From JAAELZ01 sp965223465 (lineage in GTDB: Bacteria > Pseudomonadota > Gammaproteobacteria > Arenicellales > Poriferihabitantaceae), in contig OZ245025.1 in the NCBI GenBank assembly GCA_965223465.1, positions 2,480,001-2,544,000 on the forward strand: DNA of 64,000 nt, given 5' to 3'. A program made the translations under genes and the position numbers. The notes beneath the pieces were generated by a model, which was not told the origin of the DNA, ran no database searches, and saw nothing but the letters and a program-made list of their open reading frames with translations. Shown piece by piece: positions 52,806-61,020 of this stretch. Numbering within the stretch: the first letter of the stretch is position 1; the number at the start of each line of letters is the position of its first letter.

Positions 52806-52903
52806 GCACATTTACTTAATGTGTAGGCAATAAGGCTCTTGTCCTTGTTGTTTCCCCTCCAGTGTATTTATTTGGAACCCAATTTATTAGGGTTCCTTTT
52901 TTA
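52806..52903 (+). ncRNA. Candidate small RNA 2, CRP-controlled, with CCCCTCC motif
   Basis: About 97 nt. It opens with a 6-bp hairpin CACATT-TACTT-AATGTG (52807-52823), then an unpaired stretch with GGCTCTTGTCCTTG and CCCCTCCAG (52854-52862), then a terminator hairpin GGAACCC/GGGTTCC (52874-52896) with a T-run. The only reading over it (TTG 52839) runs through the terminator into another gene and is not credible. It has the same architecture as small RNA 1, 66 bp upstream. Confidence 0.68.
52874..52902 (+). terminator. Intrinsic terminator of small RNA 2
   Basis: Perfect 7-bp stem GGAACCC/GGGTTCC, 9-nt loop, then six T. Confidence 0.88.
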
Positions 52904-52998
52904 TGCAGTGGTAGTTCCATTGCAATGTATTGAGTGCGCCCCGTGTTTGCCGTTCATTTCAGGTAAAATCGCGCTACTAAATTGTATTCAAATTACTT

Positions 52999-54894
52999 TT
53001 GACCGGTTTCACTTATTTACCCATTCACCTAACTGCTTTGATTCTGCCCGGATGGATCATTACGCATTTAGTTGGTTTTCGGGTAAGTCGGTTGGTCATG
53101 ATCGTCGCGTGTTCGTACGTTTATTACGTAGTATTGGCAATCGCTGCAAAATGGTTTGGCTTAAAGCTCACAATATTTCTTACGATTTATGTTTTGTTAT
53201 TGGCCGGGTTAGCCGCTATTGCATTGAAAGTGCGTCGGGTGAAGCCAAAACCGATAGATCAACACTGGCTGAGTGGCTTGCTCGTGGTCGTTATCGGCTA
53301 TTCCTTGTATCGTTTTTGGGTCGGGCCCTACACCGAAATACCCGCAGATTTATACCGCCATCTAGAATATGCACGCATTCAGTTTGAGGCCATTGCCAAT
53401 GGCCAGCTGGGCCCACAGCTTGGTATCAAAGCCATACTTAATCAACAAGGTGGTATATGGTACAGCTTTTATGCCCTGATCAATGCCTTGACTAGCCTGG
53501 AGTTTAGCCAATCATTTCCATGGGCAACTTATGCCAATGGTGTAATTTTCTTAAGCGTGGTGTTTAGCTTCGCCTGGTATATTTTTAAGGAATTTATTGC
53601 CGAACAGAATCAGCGGCTTTGGGCAGCGTTGCTTGCTACGTTTTTTGTCGCCAGCCATTTTGGTTTAAATGTATTGTCTTATTTACGTTACTATTCGTTT
53701 GCCCCGACCATGCTGAATATGACGATATACTTTGCAGCGGTGATCGCCATTTTAGAGTTACTTAAATGGAGAGCCCAGCAGCTTTCTTTTAGCGTATTTA
53801 TATTTTTCGCCCTAATCGCAAGTGCTGCAGTACATAATCAGGAGGCCTTATATATATTGATAATGGGTGGCATGCTGCTCGCCTGGTATGCGCTATTACC
53901 AAAAAGCCTGGCAGTGAACATAAATCGTTACTTTCCGGTCAATAGATTATGGGCGTATCGACTCTTATTGATTGTTTTTGTGGGCGGATTTTTAGCCTTG
54001 GCAATGTGGACCTATGTCCATTATGACCGACCCAACAGTTTTTTTAACAAAGTTTTACGGCTCACCGAGCGTGGGCCGATACTTGATCGACTGTTATTTC
54101 TCAATCCAAGCTACCAGGGAATTCAGGTCATCACGATATGGGGCGTGGCGGTTTACGCAATATTCATTGTTTATTGGAAACAGTATATTCGACAGCCCTA
54201 TCTGTTTGCCGGTATGTTGGTGCCTTTGGTCACCATATTTAACCCTGTATTCGTGGATTGGTTTTTACGGGTCGATGGCGTGCACACGCTTTGGCGTATG
54301 TTGTATATCGTACCAATACATTTTTGTGGTGCGGCGGCAGTGGCCATGCTTCTGTCTAGTGCTACCGTTAGCCATCGGTGGTGGCGAAAAGCGGCAGCAT
54401 ACGTAAGTATCATTGGCTTATTCGTTTTGCTTTTACCGATTCCGAATGTCAATTCTAACAGTCGCCTGACACTCGCCCCGGTAGATAAGGACGAATCGTA
54501 TTTTTATTGGAGAGACCTGATTGATTTTTTAAATCAAGACGAACTGGTGGCTACCTCTATTTTGACCGACCCGGTGACTGGTTATGTTTTAAGTGGACTG
54601 AGTAAGCATCGGACGTATCAATACAAGTTCTTTAGTAAGAATTCGCGCCAATTTAATTTTCCGCATTACGATGATGCTCCACTGAAAAAGTATGCGGGTT
54701 GGTTATTGGTGGTGAATGATCGCAATGGTGGTGATAGTGAAACAGGCGAGATTTCAAGACACTGGCCCAAACATATTTTAAAAACCGCAGATTTTTATTC
54801 TGATGCGCTACGCGCGCATATTATTAAAAATCCTGAACAACGTTTTGAATTGTTATGGGAGCGTGACAATATCTATGTATACAAAATTCATTAG
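52999..54894 (+). CDS. Orphan polytopic membrane protein
   Basis: A 631-aa protein with about 12 membrane segments and a C-terminal soluble domain of about 140 residues. An extramembrane loop after the third hydrophobic stretch holds TEIPADLYRHLEYARIQFE, and a later one NQQGGIWYSFYAL, a layout like GT-C glycosyltransferases. No sugar-transfer motif can be proved. The start is TTG 52999, since the first membrane segment (PIHLTALILPGWIITHLVGF) lies upstream of the first ATG (53098). Function unknown. Confidence 0.72.
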   Translation: MTGFTYLPIHLTALILPGWIITHLVGFRVSRLVMIVACSYVYYVVLAIAAKWFGLKLTIFLTIYVLLLAGLAAIALKVRRVKPKPIDQHWLSGLLVVVIGYSLYRFWVGPYTEIPADLYRHLEYARIQFEAIANGQLGPQLGIKAILNQQGGIWYSFYALINALTSLEFSQSFPWATYANGVIFLSVVFSFAWYIFKEFIAEQNQRLWAALLATFFVASHFGLNVLSYLRYYSFAPTMLNMTIYFAAVIAILELLKWRAQQLSFSVFIFFALIASAAVHNQEALYILIMGGMLLAWYALLPKSLAVNINRYFPVNRLWAYRLLLIVFVGGFLALAMWTYVHYDRPNSFFNKVLRLTERGPILDRLLFLNPSYQGIQVITIWGVAVYAIFIVYWKQYIRQPYLFAGMLVPLVTIFNPVFVDWFLRVDGVHTLWRMLYIVPIHFCGAAAVAMLLSSATVSHRWWRKAAAYVSIIGLFVLLLPIPNVNSNSRLTLAPVDKDESYFYWRDLIDFLNQDELVATSILTDPVTGYVLSGLSKHRTYQYKFFSKNSRQFNFPHYDDAPLKKYAGWLLVVNDRNGGDSETGEISRHWPKHILKTADFYSDALRAHIIKNPEQRFELLWERDNIYVYKIH

Positions 54895-54956
54895 GCACTG
54901 CAATGGAGCTGATTTTTCAGTAAAATCGCCGGCCCAATAATCCCAATCTAATCAAC

Positions 54957-55487
54957 ATGCCCTTAAGAAACATTTCCGCTGGTCGTATTCCAGACGAAAT
55001 TAATGTCATTATTGAAATTCCGCTAAATAGTGATCCGGTTAAATATGAAGTCGATAAGCAAACACATGCGATGTATGTTGATCGCTTTCTTTCTACCGCC
55101 ATGCACTACCCATGTAACTACGGTTATGTGCCCAATACGCTATGTGGTGACGGTGATCCTATCGATGTTTGCGTGGTTGCACCGCTTCCGGTAATCAGTG
55201 GCTCTATCATTCGTTGCCGACCAGTTGGGGTATTGAATATGGAAGACGATGGTGGAGAGGATCATAAAATTGTAGCAGTTCCTAACGATAAACTGACACC
55301 TTTGTATCAGGACATCAGTACGCTTAGAGAGCTACCACGAGAATTGCTTAGCCGTATCGCGCATTTTTTTGAACACTATAAAGATTTGGAGCCTGGAAAA
55401 TGGGCAAAAGTTCAAGGCTGGGGGGATGTGGATTCCGCCAAGCGTGAAATTATGGCGTCAGTCGAGCTGTTTAAAGAAAAGAACTAA
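54957..55487 (+). CDS. ppa: Inorganic pyrophosphatase
   Basis: Family I soluble pyrophosphatase, 176 aa. It has the substrate region KYEVDKQTHAMYVDRFLSTA, NYGYVPNT and the metal site GDGDPIDVCV, plus EDHKIVAVPNDK. It starts at ATG 54957 and is convergent with xerC. Confidence 0.96.
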   Translation: MPLRNISAGRIPDEINVIIEIPLNSDPVKYEVDKQTHAMYVDRFLSTAMHYPCNYGYVPNTLCGDGDPIDVCVVAPLPVISGSIIRCRPVGVLNMEDDGGEDHKIVAVPNDKLTPLYQDISTLRELPRELLSRIAHFFEHYKDLEPGKWAKVQGWGDVDSAKREIMASVELFKEKN

Positions 55488-55502
55488 ACTTCCCGTACGA
55501 TT

Positions 55503-56402
55503 TTACCCGTTTGGCTTACGTGCCCGCGGGTGGGCCTTGTCATATACTTCGGCGAGATGCTGAAAATCTAGATGGGTATAGATTTGGGTAGTTGAGATAT
55601 TAGCGTGCCCTAGCAATTCTTGTACGGCACGTAGGTCTCCACTTGATTCGAGCATATGGCTAGCGAAGGAATGGCGCAACATATGCGGATGCAGCTTTCG
55701 GTCCAGGCCACTTGCACGTGCCCAATGATCCAGCCGAACTTGAATGGTACGCGGCGAAATGCGCTTACCTCGCTGGCTAACAAATAGGGCTGTCTCATCC
55801 ATCGATGTCATACCAGAGCGCACCGCTAGCCAGGCTTCAATCGCCTGACGTGCTTTACGCCCGATCGGTACCAGCCGCTGCTTGCTGCCTTTGCCTGTTA
55901 CTTTGAGCATTTCAACGCCGCGGGCCACATCACATACATCTACCGCGACGACTTCTGCCAGGCGCATGCCACCAGAATAAATGAGTTCGATAATCGCTTT
56001 ATCGCGAATACCCAGCCTGTTTTCAGGCATGCTGGCTAATAGTTGCTCAATTTCATCCACATTCAGCGTATTGGGCAATTTTTTAGGTGATTTCGGCGCA
56101 CGCACCTCCAGAAAGGGGTTGTGTGTGGCCTGATTGGTTTCGATTAAATATTGATAGAAACTGCGTGCTGTTGATAAGGCGCGTTGAATGCTTTTGCCTC
56201 CCAGCCCGGCTGCGTGGAGTCGTGCTGGAAACTGACGTGCGACCAAGGGGCTGATTGCCGACCAGTCATAGCCTTTTTGGAGCTGGGTATAAGCGAGGAG
56301 CTTGGTTAAATCTCTTTGATAGCTCTGGACGGTGTGCGGAGACATTCGTCGTTCATGCACCAGGGTGGAAAGATACGCTTCGATTGCGGTTTCTAGACTC
56401 AT
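55503..56402 (-). CDS. xerC: Tyrosine recombinase XerC
   Basis: Resolves chromosome dimers at dif with XerD. The 299-aa protein has an N-terminal SAM-like core-binding domain and catalytic residues Arg in SGGMRLAEV, His-x-x-Arg in HMLRHSFASHMLESSG, His in ELLGHANISTTQ and Tyr in IYTHLDF. It ends the dapF-DUF484-xerC operon, which excludes a phage or integron integrase. Confidence 0.95.
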   Translation of the reverse strand: MSLETAIEAYLSTLVHERRMSPHTVQSYQRDLTKLLAYTQLQKGYDWSAISPLVARQFPARLHAAGLGGKSIQRALSTARSFYQYLIETNQATHNPFLEVRAPKSPKKLPNTLNVDEIEQLLASMPENRLGIRDKAIIELIYSGGMRLAEVVAVDVCDVARGVEMLKVTGKGSKQRLVPIGRKARQAIEAWLAVRSGMTSMDETALFVSQRGKRISPRTIQVRLDHWARASGLDRKLHPHMLRHSFASHMLESSGDLRAVQELLGHANISTTQIYTHLDFQHLAEVYDKAHPRARKPNG

Positions 56403-56417
56403 TGCTGAGCGTGAAAG

Positions 56418-57062
56418 CTAACCTAAGTTAGCGACCAAGCGAGCCAGTAATTTTAGAAACTCACCCCCCATACCGGGCTGGAATCGATCGATATCATCAG
56501 CGGCTAATACCAGCACCGCAGACCATTTTTTGCCTTTTTTTATCGGGACCAGTGCAAAGGATGAAACAGACTGGGCATCTTCACCAAAAATGCCATCCAG
56601 AACTTCAGGGTTAGCCGCATTGAAGCAAGCACTTTCTTGCTTACTTAGCATTTTCTTCGCCAGCTTGAACTGGTTAGACTGCTTTTTTCTATCCAGAATT
56701 AAAACCTTGGTCAATGAAAAGTACTCAGTGATCGCGTCTAAATGGGTTTCAAGTTTTGCTTCCTGTCTGGCCAGGATAATCATCTTGCCAGCGAGGTCGA
56801 GCAGGTCCGAGTGAATCCGATGATTGGTTTTGACGTTCTTAACCAATAAGCCCAATTTTTGTTTTAGTTGAGCCTTATCCGCTTGTAATACTCTCACCTG
56901 GTATTGATGCAGTGAAATGGCTGCCCCAGTATCGACTGGTATTTCCATCGCCGAAAGGCAATTGGGGAAATCGACAAAAAAATCCGGATTATTCTTTAGC
57001 CAATTTTCTACTTGCGAAGCATCCAGCTGATTATTATCAAGGGTGTTAGTTTTTCCTGCCAT
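56418..57062 (-). CDS. DUF484 family protein
   Basis: A 214-aa GAF-like protein always found between dapF and xerC in gammaproteobacteria. Seen: VENWLKNNPDFFVDFPNCLS, an N-terminal coiled coil (residues about 50-80), and a GAF-like C-terminus (VSSFALVPIKKGKKWSAVLV). Function is not established. Confidence 0.9.
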   Translation of the reverse strand: MAGKTNTLDNNQLDASQVENWLKNNPDFFVDFPNCLSAMEIPVDTGAAISLHQYQVRVLQADKAQLKQKLGLLVKNVKTNHRIHSDLLDLAGKMIILARQEAKLETHLDAITEYFSLTKVLILDRKKQSNQFKLAKKMLSKQESACFNAANPEVLDGIFGEDAQSVSSFALVPIKKGKKWSAVLVLAADDIDRFQPGMGGEFLKLLARLVANLG

Positions 57063-57076
57063 GCTTTAATCGTAAA

Positions 57077-57919
57077 TTAGTTATCCAAGAATTCAATGTC
57101 GAGCTTACCATGATAAACCGTCGTTGCTGAGCCGGTTAAAAAAACAGGCGCATCACCACCCGCATATTCAATCAGCAGACGACCGCCTAAAACATTTACC
57201 CACACCCGCTCATCCAGTATCCCCAGTTTGTTGCCGGCGATCACCGCAGCACAAGCGCCGCTGCCACAAGCTTTGGTCTCACCGACTCCGCGCTCAAATA
57301 CCCGGAGCTCGATCTCGTTTGCGGATTGTCGGTGGAAGAAGCCAACGTTGACCTGTTCAGGAAAAAGTTGATGAGATTGTAAATGGTGGCCCAGTTCATC
57401 AACCGGTGCGGTTGAGACAGACTCGACCTCAAATACGGCATGCGGATTCCCTATTTCTAGCGCCGAAAAAGGCCAGCTTTTATCCCCATAAGTGAGAGAA
57501 TACTGATCCTGTTGAGAATCCACCGCCAGCGGGATATTTGCTGGTATGAAGCTGGGAGTACCCATATTGATTTTTACTTGGCCATCATCCAGTACGCTGA
57601 GTTTCATGCGCCCAGTATTTGTTTCAACCCAGAACTCGTCGAGATCTGTCAGTTGTCGATCTTTAACAAATTTGGCAAAACACCTGGCCCCATTACCGCA
57701 TTGGTTGACCTCCGAGCCATCGGCATTGAATATGCGGTATTTAAAGGCGGAATCCGAACGCGTAGGCGGCTCGACCAAAAGCAATTGATCAAAACCGATA
57801 CCCATTTCTCGGTCAGCCAAGCGTATTAACTCGTCATTCGACAAACGAAAACGCTGACTGATACCATCGACAACCATAAAATCGTTGCCCAGGCCGTGCA
57901 TTTTGCTAAATTGGAGCAT
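57077..57919 (-). CDS. dapF: Diaminopimelate epimerase
   Basis: Interconverts LL- and meso-diaminopimelate for lysine and peptidoglycan. The 280-aa protein has both catalytic cysteines, Cys74 in NQCGNGARCF and the second in ETKACGSGACAAV, and the start MHGLGNDFMVVDG. It is the promoter-proximal gene of the xerC operon. Confidence 0.96.
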   Translation of the reverse strand: MLQFSKMHGLGNDFMVVDGISQRFRLSNDELIRLADREMGIGFDQLLLVEPPTRSDSAFKYRIFNADGSEVNQCGNGARCFAKFVKDRQLTDLDEFWVETNTGRMKLSVLDDGQVKINMGTPSFIPANIPLAVDSQQDQYSLTYGDKSWPFSALEIGNPHAVFEVESVSTAPVDELGHHLQSHQLFPEQVNVGFFHRQSANEIELRVFERGVGETKACGSGACAAVIAGNKLGILDERVWVNVLGGRLLIEYAGGDAPVFLTGSATTVYHGKLDIEFLDN

Positions 57920-57996
57920 GGTGCTTGTAATTGAACCTAATTTCCCGATATTGTATTACAAGCAGCTGTATTTTAAGACTGGCTGCACCAAATTAA

Positions 57997-58269
57997 TTGG
58001 ATTTGAATTTGAATTTGCATCGAGAACTCAGAAGACTCAGCCTGAAAGTGAAAAATATGCATTTTTCTTTGCGTTGGGTGATAGGGTTATCACTTATCGT
58101 AGGGGGTATTTTGTGGATTTTACCAGTGCTCGGATTATGGATGATTCCCTTGGGTTTATTGGTTTTAGCGCCCGATTTCAAATGGGCACGGCGTGGTTAT
58201 TTATCGATCATGGTTCGCCTGAGAAAGCTACGCGGCAAGGCAACCAAGCCAAAAAAGGATGGAAGTTAG
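57997..58269 (+). CDS. Small membrane protein, PGPGW-like
   Basis: A 90-aa protein with two hydrophobic segments (WVIGLSLIVGGILWILPVLG and MIPLGLLVLAPDF), resembling the PGPGW family (here LPVLGLWM), followed by a basic tail. The start is uncertain: TTG 57997 (a TTG-rich leader MDLNLNL) or ATG 58057 (MHFSLRW). It is divergent from dapF and convergent with cysQ. Confidence 0.6.
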   Translation: MDLNLNLHRELRRLSLKVKNMHFSLRWVIGLSLIVGGILWILPVLGLWMIPLGLLVLAPDFKWARRGYLSIMVRLRKLRGKATKPKKDGS

Positions 58270-58339
58270 GTCGTTCTACTTCCCCCAAATTAAATCAAGA
58301 CCATCGGTAGAAAAGAAAGAAAGTAGACTGAATAGCCAA

Positions 58340-59149
58340 TTATGCGATAATTCCTTCGCAACTATAATGTTGTCTGGTATCTCCAATCACCAAAAACCAG
58401 GGATTCAGAATATCTTTTTTGGTATACCGCAAAGGGTTGTTTTGACAGTCAACCACCACCCCGCCAGCGGTTTCAACTATACAATGTGCAGCTGCAGTAT
58501 CCCATTCCGAGGTGAGACCAAGGCGTGGATACAGATCAGCCACGCCTTCTGCCACTAGGCAAAGTTTCAATGAGCTGCCCATGCTAATCAGTTCAACTGC
58601 ATTGGCTTTTGCCTCAAGTGAGGCAGCAAATTGCTTTACCTCTTTGCTTAAATGCGATCGGCTAGCAACGATTTTAACTTTTCTAAAACTAAGTCCACGC
58701 GTTCGGATTGGGACCGGCGGTTGATGGCCTTCTTGTTTAAACGCACCTGCTTCGAGCGAAGCATAATAAAGCAAATCTTTGACAGGCGCGTATACAACCC
58801 CTAGGGTTGGCTTACCTTCCTCGATTAGCGCAATATTGACGGTAAACTCACCGTTGCGCTTAATGAACTCCTTAGTACCATCCAGTGGGTCAACCAGCCA
58901 GTATCGAGACCATTCCAGTCTGGTATCACCGACCTCATCGATCGATTCTTCCGATACGATGGGAATATCCGGGGTGAGCTTGGTAAGCTGTGATTCGATT
59001 AGAGTATGTGCTTTTTGATCGGCCACCGTCAGGGGTGAGCCATCTCCCTTGGTTTCAAAGTCGAAATCTGATTCATATATGCGTAAAATTTCAGCACCTG
59101 CAGCGCGAGCTGTATCACAAATAACACCAATATCAATTGCTGGGTTCAT
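58340..59149 (-). CDS. cysQ: 3'(2'),5'-bisphosphate nucleotidase
   Basis: A 269-aa lithium-sensitive phosphatase removing the 3'-phosphate of PAP/PAPS. Metal motifs: PIVSEESIDE and WLVDPLDGTKEFIKRNGEFT, and the C-terminal SEWDTAAAHCIVE. Last gene of murA-hisD-nudE-cysQ, 2 bases after nudE. The nudE-cysQ pairing is a common arrangement. Confidence 0.94.
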   Translation of the reverse strand: MNPAIDIGVICDTARAAGAEILRIYESDFDFETKGDGSPLTVADQKAHTLIESQLTKLTPDIPIVSEESIDEVGDTRLEWSRYWLVDPLDGTKEFIKRNGEFTVNIALIEEGKPTLGVVYAPVKDLLYYASLEAGAFKQEGHQPPVPIRTRGLSFRKVKIVASRSHLSKEVKQFAASLEAKANAVELISMGSSLKLCLVAEGVADLYPRLGLTSEWDTAAAHCIVETAGGVVVDCQNNPLRYTKKDILNPWFLVIGDTRQHYSCEGIIA

Positions 59150-59151
59150 AT

Positions 59152-59712
59152 TTATTCCAATTCCGTTTTTTTAGTTTTAGTTAGATAATCTCGCAACCAA
59201 TATACAGCGTGCAACGTGCGCACATCGCTAATCTGCTCATGCTCGAGCAATGCCCCCAGGTTATCGAGTGGCCAATGAGTTTGCCTCAAAGGTTCGGGTT
59301 CATCTCCCTGGCGCGGATCTGCAATTAAATCTTGGGCCAATAGCATGTACCATACCGCTGTACTATAGTGCGGGGTCATGGTCATTTTTCGGATCATATG
59401 GATGGAACGCGCTGCATAGCCAATTTCTTCCTGTAACTCGCGATTAGCGGCTTGTTTAGGCGTTTCGCCCGGATCAATAACGCCTTTAACAAATCCCAAT
59501 TCATATTGTTCTGTGCCCACCGCGTATTCATTAATCAGGACCAGCGCATCATCCAGCAGCGGCAATACCATTACCGCACCGCCTCCGGGTTTGTTTAAGC
59601 GTTCAAACTGGCAACGCGCACCATTAGAAAACTGAAGCTCAACGCCTTCGACCCTAAACAGGCGCGTTTGGGCAAGTATTTCTACCCTTTGAACAATCGG
59701 CTTTTTCGGCAT
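59152..59712 (-). CDS. nudE: ADP compounds hydrolase NudE
   Basis: Nudix hydrolase (186 aa) of ADP-ribose, NADH and diadenosine compounds. The Nudix box GVIDPGETPKQAANRELQEE followed by IG is complete. It sits between hisD and cysQ with spacers of 6 and 2 bases. Confidence 0.92.
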   Translation of the reverse strand: MPKKPIVQRVEILAQTRLFRVEGVELQFSNGARCQFERLNKPGGGAVMVLPLLDDALVLINEYAVGTEQYELGFVKGVIDPGETPKQAANRELQEEIGYAARSIHMIRKMTMTPHYSTAVWYMLLAQDLIADPRQGDEPEPLRQTHWPLDNLGALLEHEQISDVRTLHAVYWLRDYLTKTKKTELE

Positions 59713-59718
59713 GGTGAA

Positions 59719-61014
59719 CTAAGTGGGCTTAATACGGTATTCGGCTGATCTAGCATGTGCAGTTAAGCCTTCGCAACGCGCCAGCGTAGACGCGATGCGG
59801 GCGATTTTATCCGCGCCGGTCTTCGATGCTCTGATCAAGCTAGATCGTTTCTGAAAATCATATACGCCTAATGGTGAGCTGAAGCGAGCCGTGCCTGCGG
59901 TAGGCAATACGTGGTTCGGCCCTGCGCAATAGTCGCCCAGGGACTCCGCACTATACGCACCGGCAAAAATGGCGCCAGCATGCCGTATTTGCTTAATAAC
60001 ATTATCGACGTCCTCAAGCATTAACTCTAAATGCTCAGGTGCAATTTGATTGGAAATCTTGATCGATTCCTGAAGCGAGCGGGTAACAATAATCGCGCCG
60101 TACTGTCGAAGTGATTTTTCAATAATTTGCTGACGCTCCATCTCTGGCAACAACCGTTTGATTGCGGCCAAGACCTTATCCGCCATCGCCTGTGAGTGCG
60201 TAATGAGAATCGATTGCGCCAGCTCATCATGCTCAGCCTGGGCAAACAAATCCATCGCTGCCCAATCTGCGTTGGCCGTATCGTCTGCAACCACCACAAC
60301 TTCTGATGGACCAGCAATCATGTCTATACCGACCTGGCCAAATACTTGACGTTTGGCGGTGGCGACGTAGATATTGCCTGGGCCGACGATCTTATCAACG
60401 CGAGGGACGGTTTCCGTGCCGTAAGCCAGTGCCGCGACCGCTTGTGCCCCCCCGATGCTAAACACGCTATCTACACCGGTCAGATGAGCGGTAGCCAATA
60501 CCGCTGGATTAACTTCTCCGTTCGGCGTGGGCACGACCATAATTACCTCATTGACACCCGCTACTTTAGCAGGAATAACGGTCATCAAAACGGAAGAGGG
60601 ATAGGCCGCCTTACCACCCGGCACATAGACACCCACTTTATCCAGGGGATTAATGATTTGTCCGAGCTCGGTACCATCTGCTTCGTTAAACGACCAGGAT
60701 TGGCTGATTTCCTGCTGGTGGTAATAACGTACTCTATTGGCCGCCTCAGTCAGTGCAATTTGCACCCCTTCATCCAGCCCCTCAAAAGCGGATTCCAATT
60801 GAGAATACGTAATTTCCAATACGGAGGCGTCATCCACGTCGAGCTGGTCAAATTGTTTGCTGTATCTAAGCAGCGCTTTGTCACCTTCCGCGCGAACCGT
60901 GTCAATAATCTCTCTAACAGTTGTTTCAACCGCACGATCTTCAGCGCTATCGCGATCTAGCAGTGCGCTAAGCGCTGCGTCAAAACCATCTTCTGTTGTG
61001 TTTAACTGCTTCAT
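59719..61014 (-). CDS. hisD: Histidinol dehydrogenase
   Basis: Last two steps of histidine synthesis, zinc- and NAD-dependent, 431 aa. It has VGVYVPGGKAAYPSSVLM, SIGGAQAVAALAYGT, IVGPGNIYVA, DLFAQAEHDE (zinc Gln and His) and AGPNHVLPT. It lies 6 bases after murA. hisG, often between murA and hisD, is missing here. Confidence 0.96.
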   Translation of the reverse strand: MKQLNTTEDGFDAALSALLDRDSAEDRAVETTVREIIDTVRAEGDKALLRYSKQFDQLDVDDASVLEITYSQLESAFEGLDEGVQIALTEAANRVRYYHQQEISQSWSFNEADGTELGQIINPLDKVGVYVPGGKAAYPSSVLMTVIPAKVAGVNEVIMVVPTPNGEVNPAVLATAHLTGVDSVFSIGGAQAVAALAYGTETVPRVDKIVGPGNIYVATAKRQVFGQVGIDMIAGPSEVVVVADDTANADWAAMDLFAQAEHDELAQSILITHSQAMADKVLAAIKRLLPEMERQQIIEKSLRQYGAIIVTRSLQESIKISNQIAPEHLELMLEDVDNVIKQIRHAGAIFAGAYSAESLGDYCAGPNHVLPTAGTARFSSPLGVYDFQKRSSLIRASKTGADKIARIASTLARCEGLTAHARSAEYRIKPT

Positions 61015-61020
61015 TAAAAC

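Noticed and set aside
52839..53387. 182-codon ORF across small RNA 2 and the membrane gene
   Set aside because: It runs through a strong terminator and overlaps the membrane protein in another frame.
55503..56402. Mobile-element integrase
   Set aside because: Position after dapF and DUF484 and full XerC motif set identify the housekeeping recombinase.
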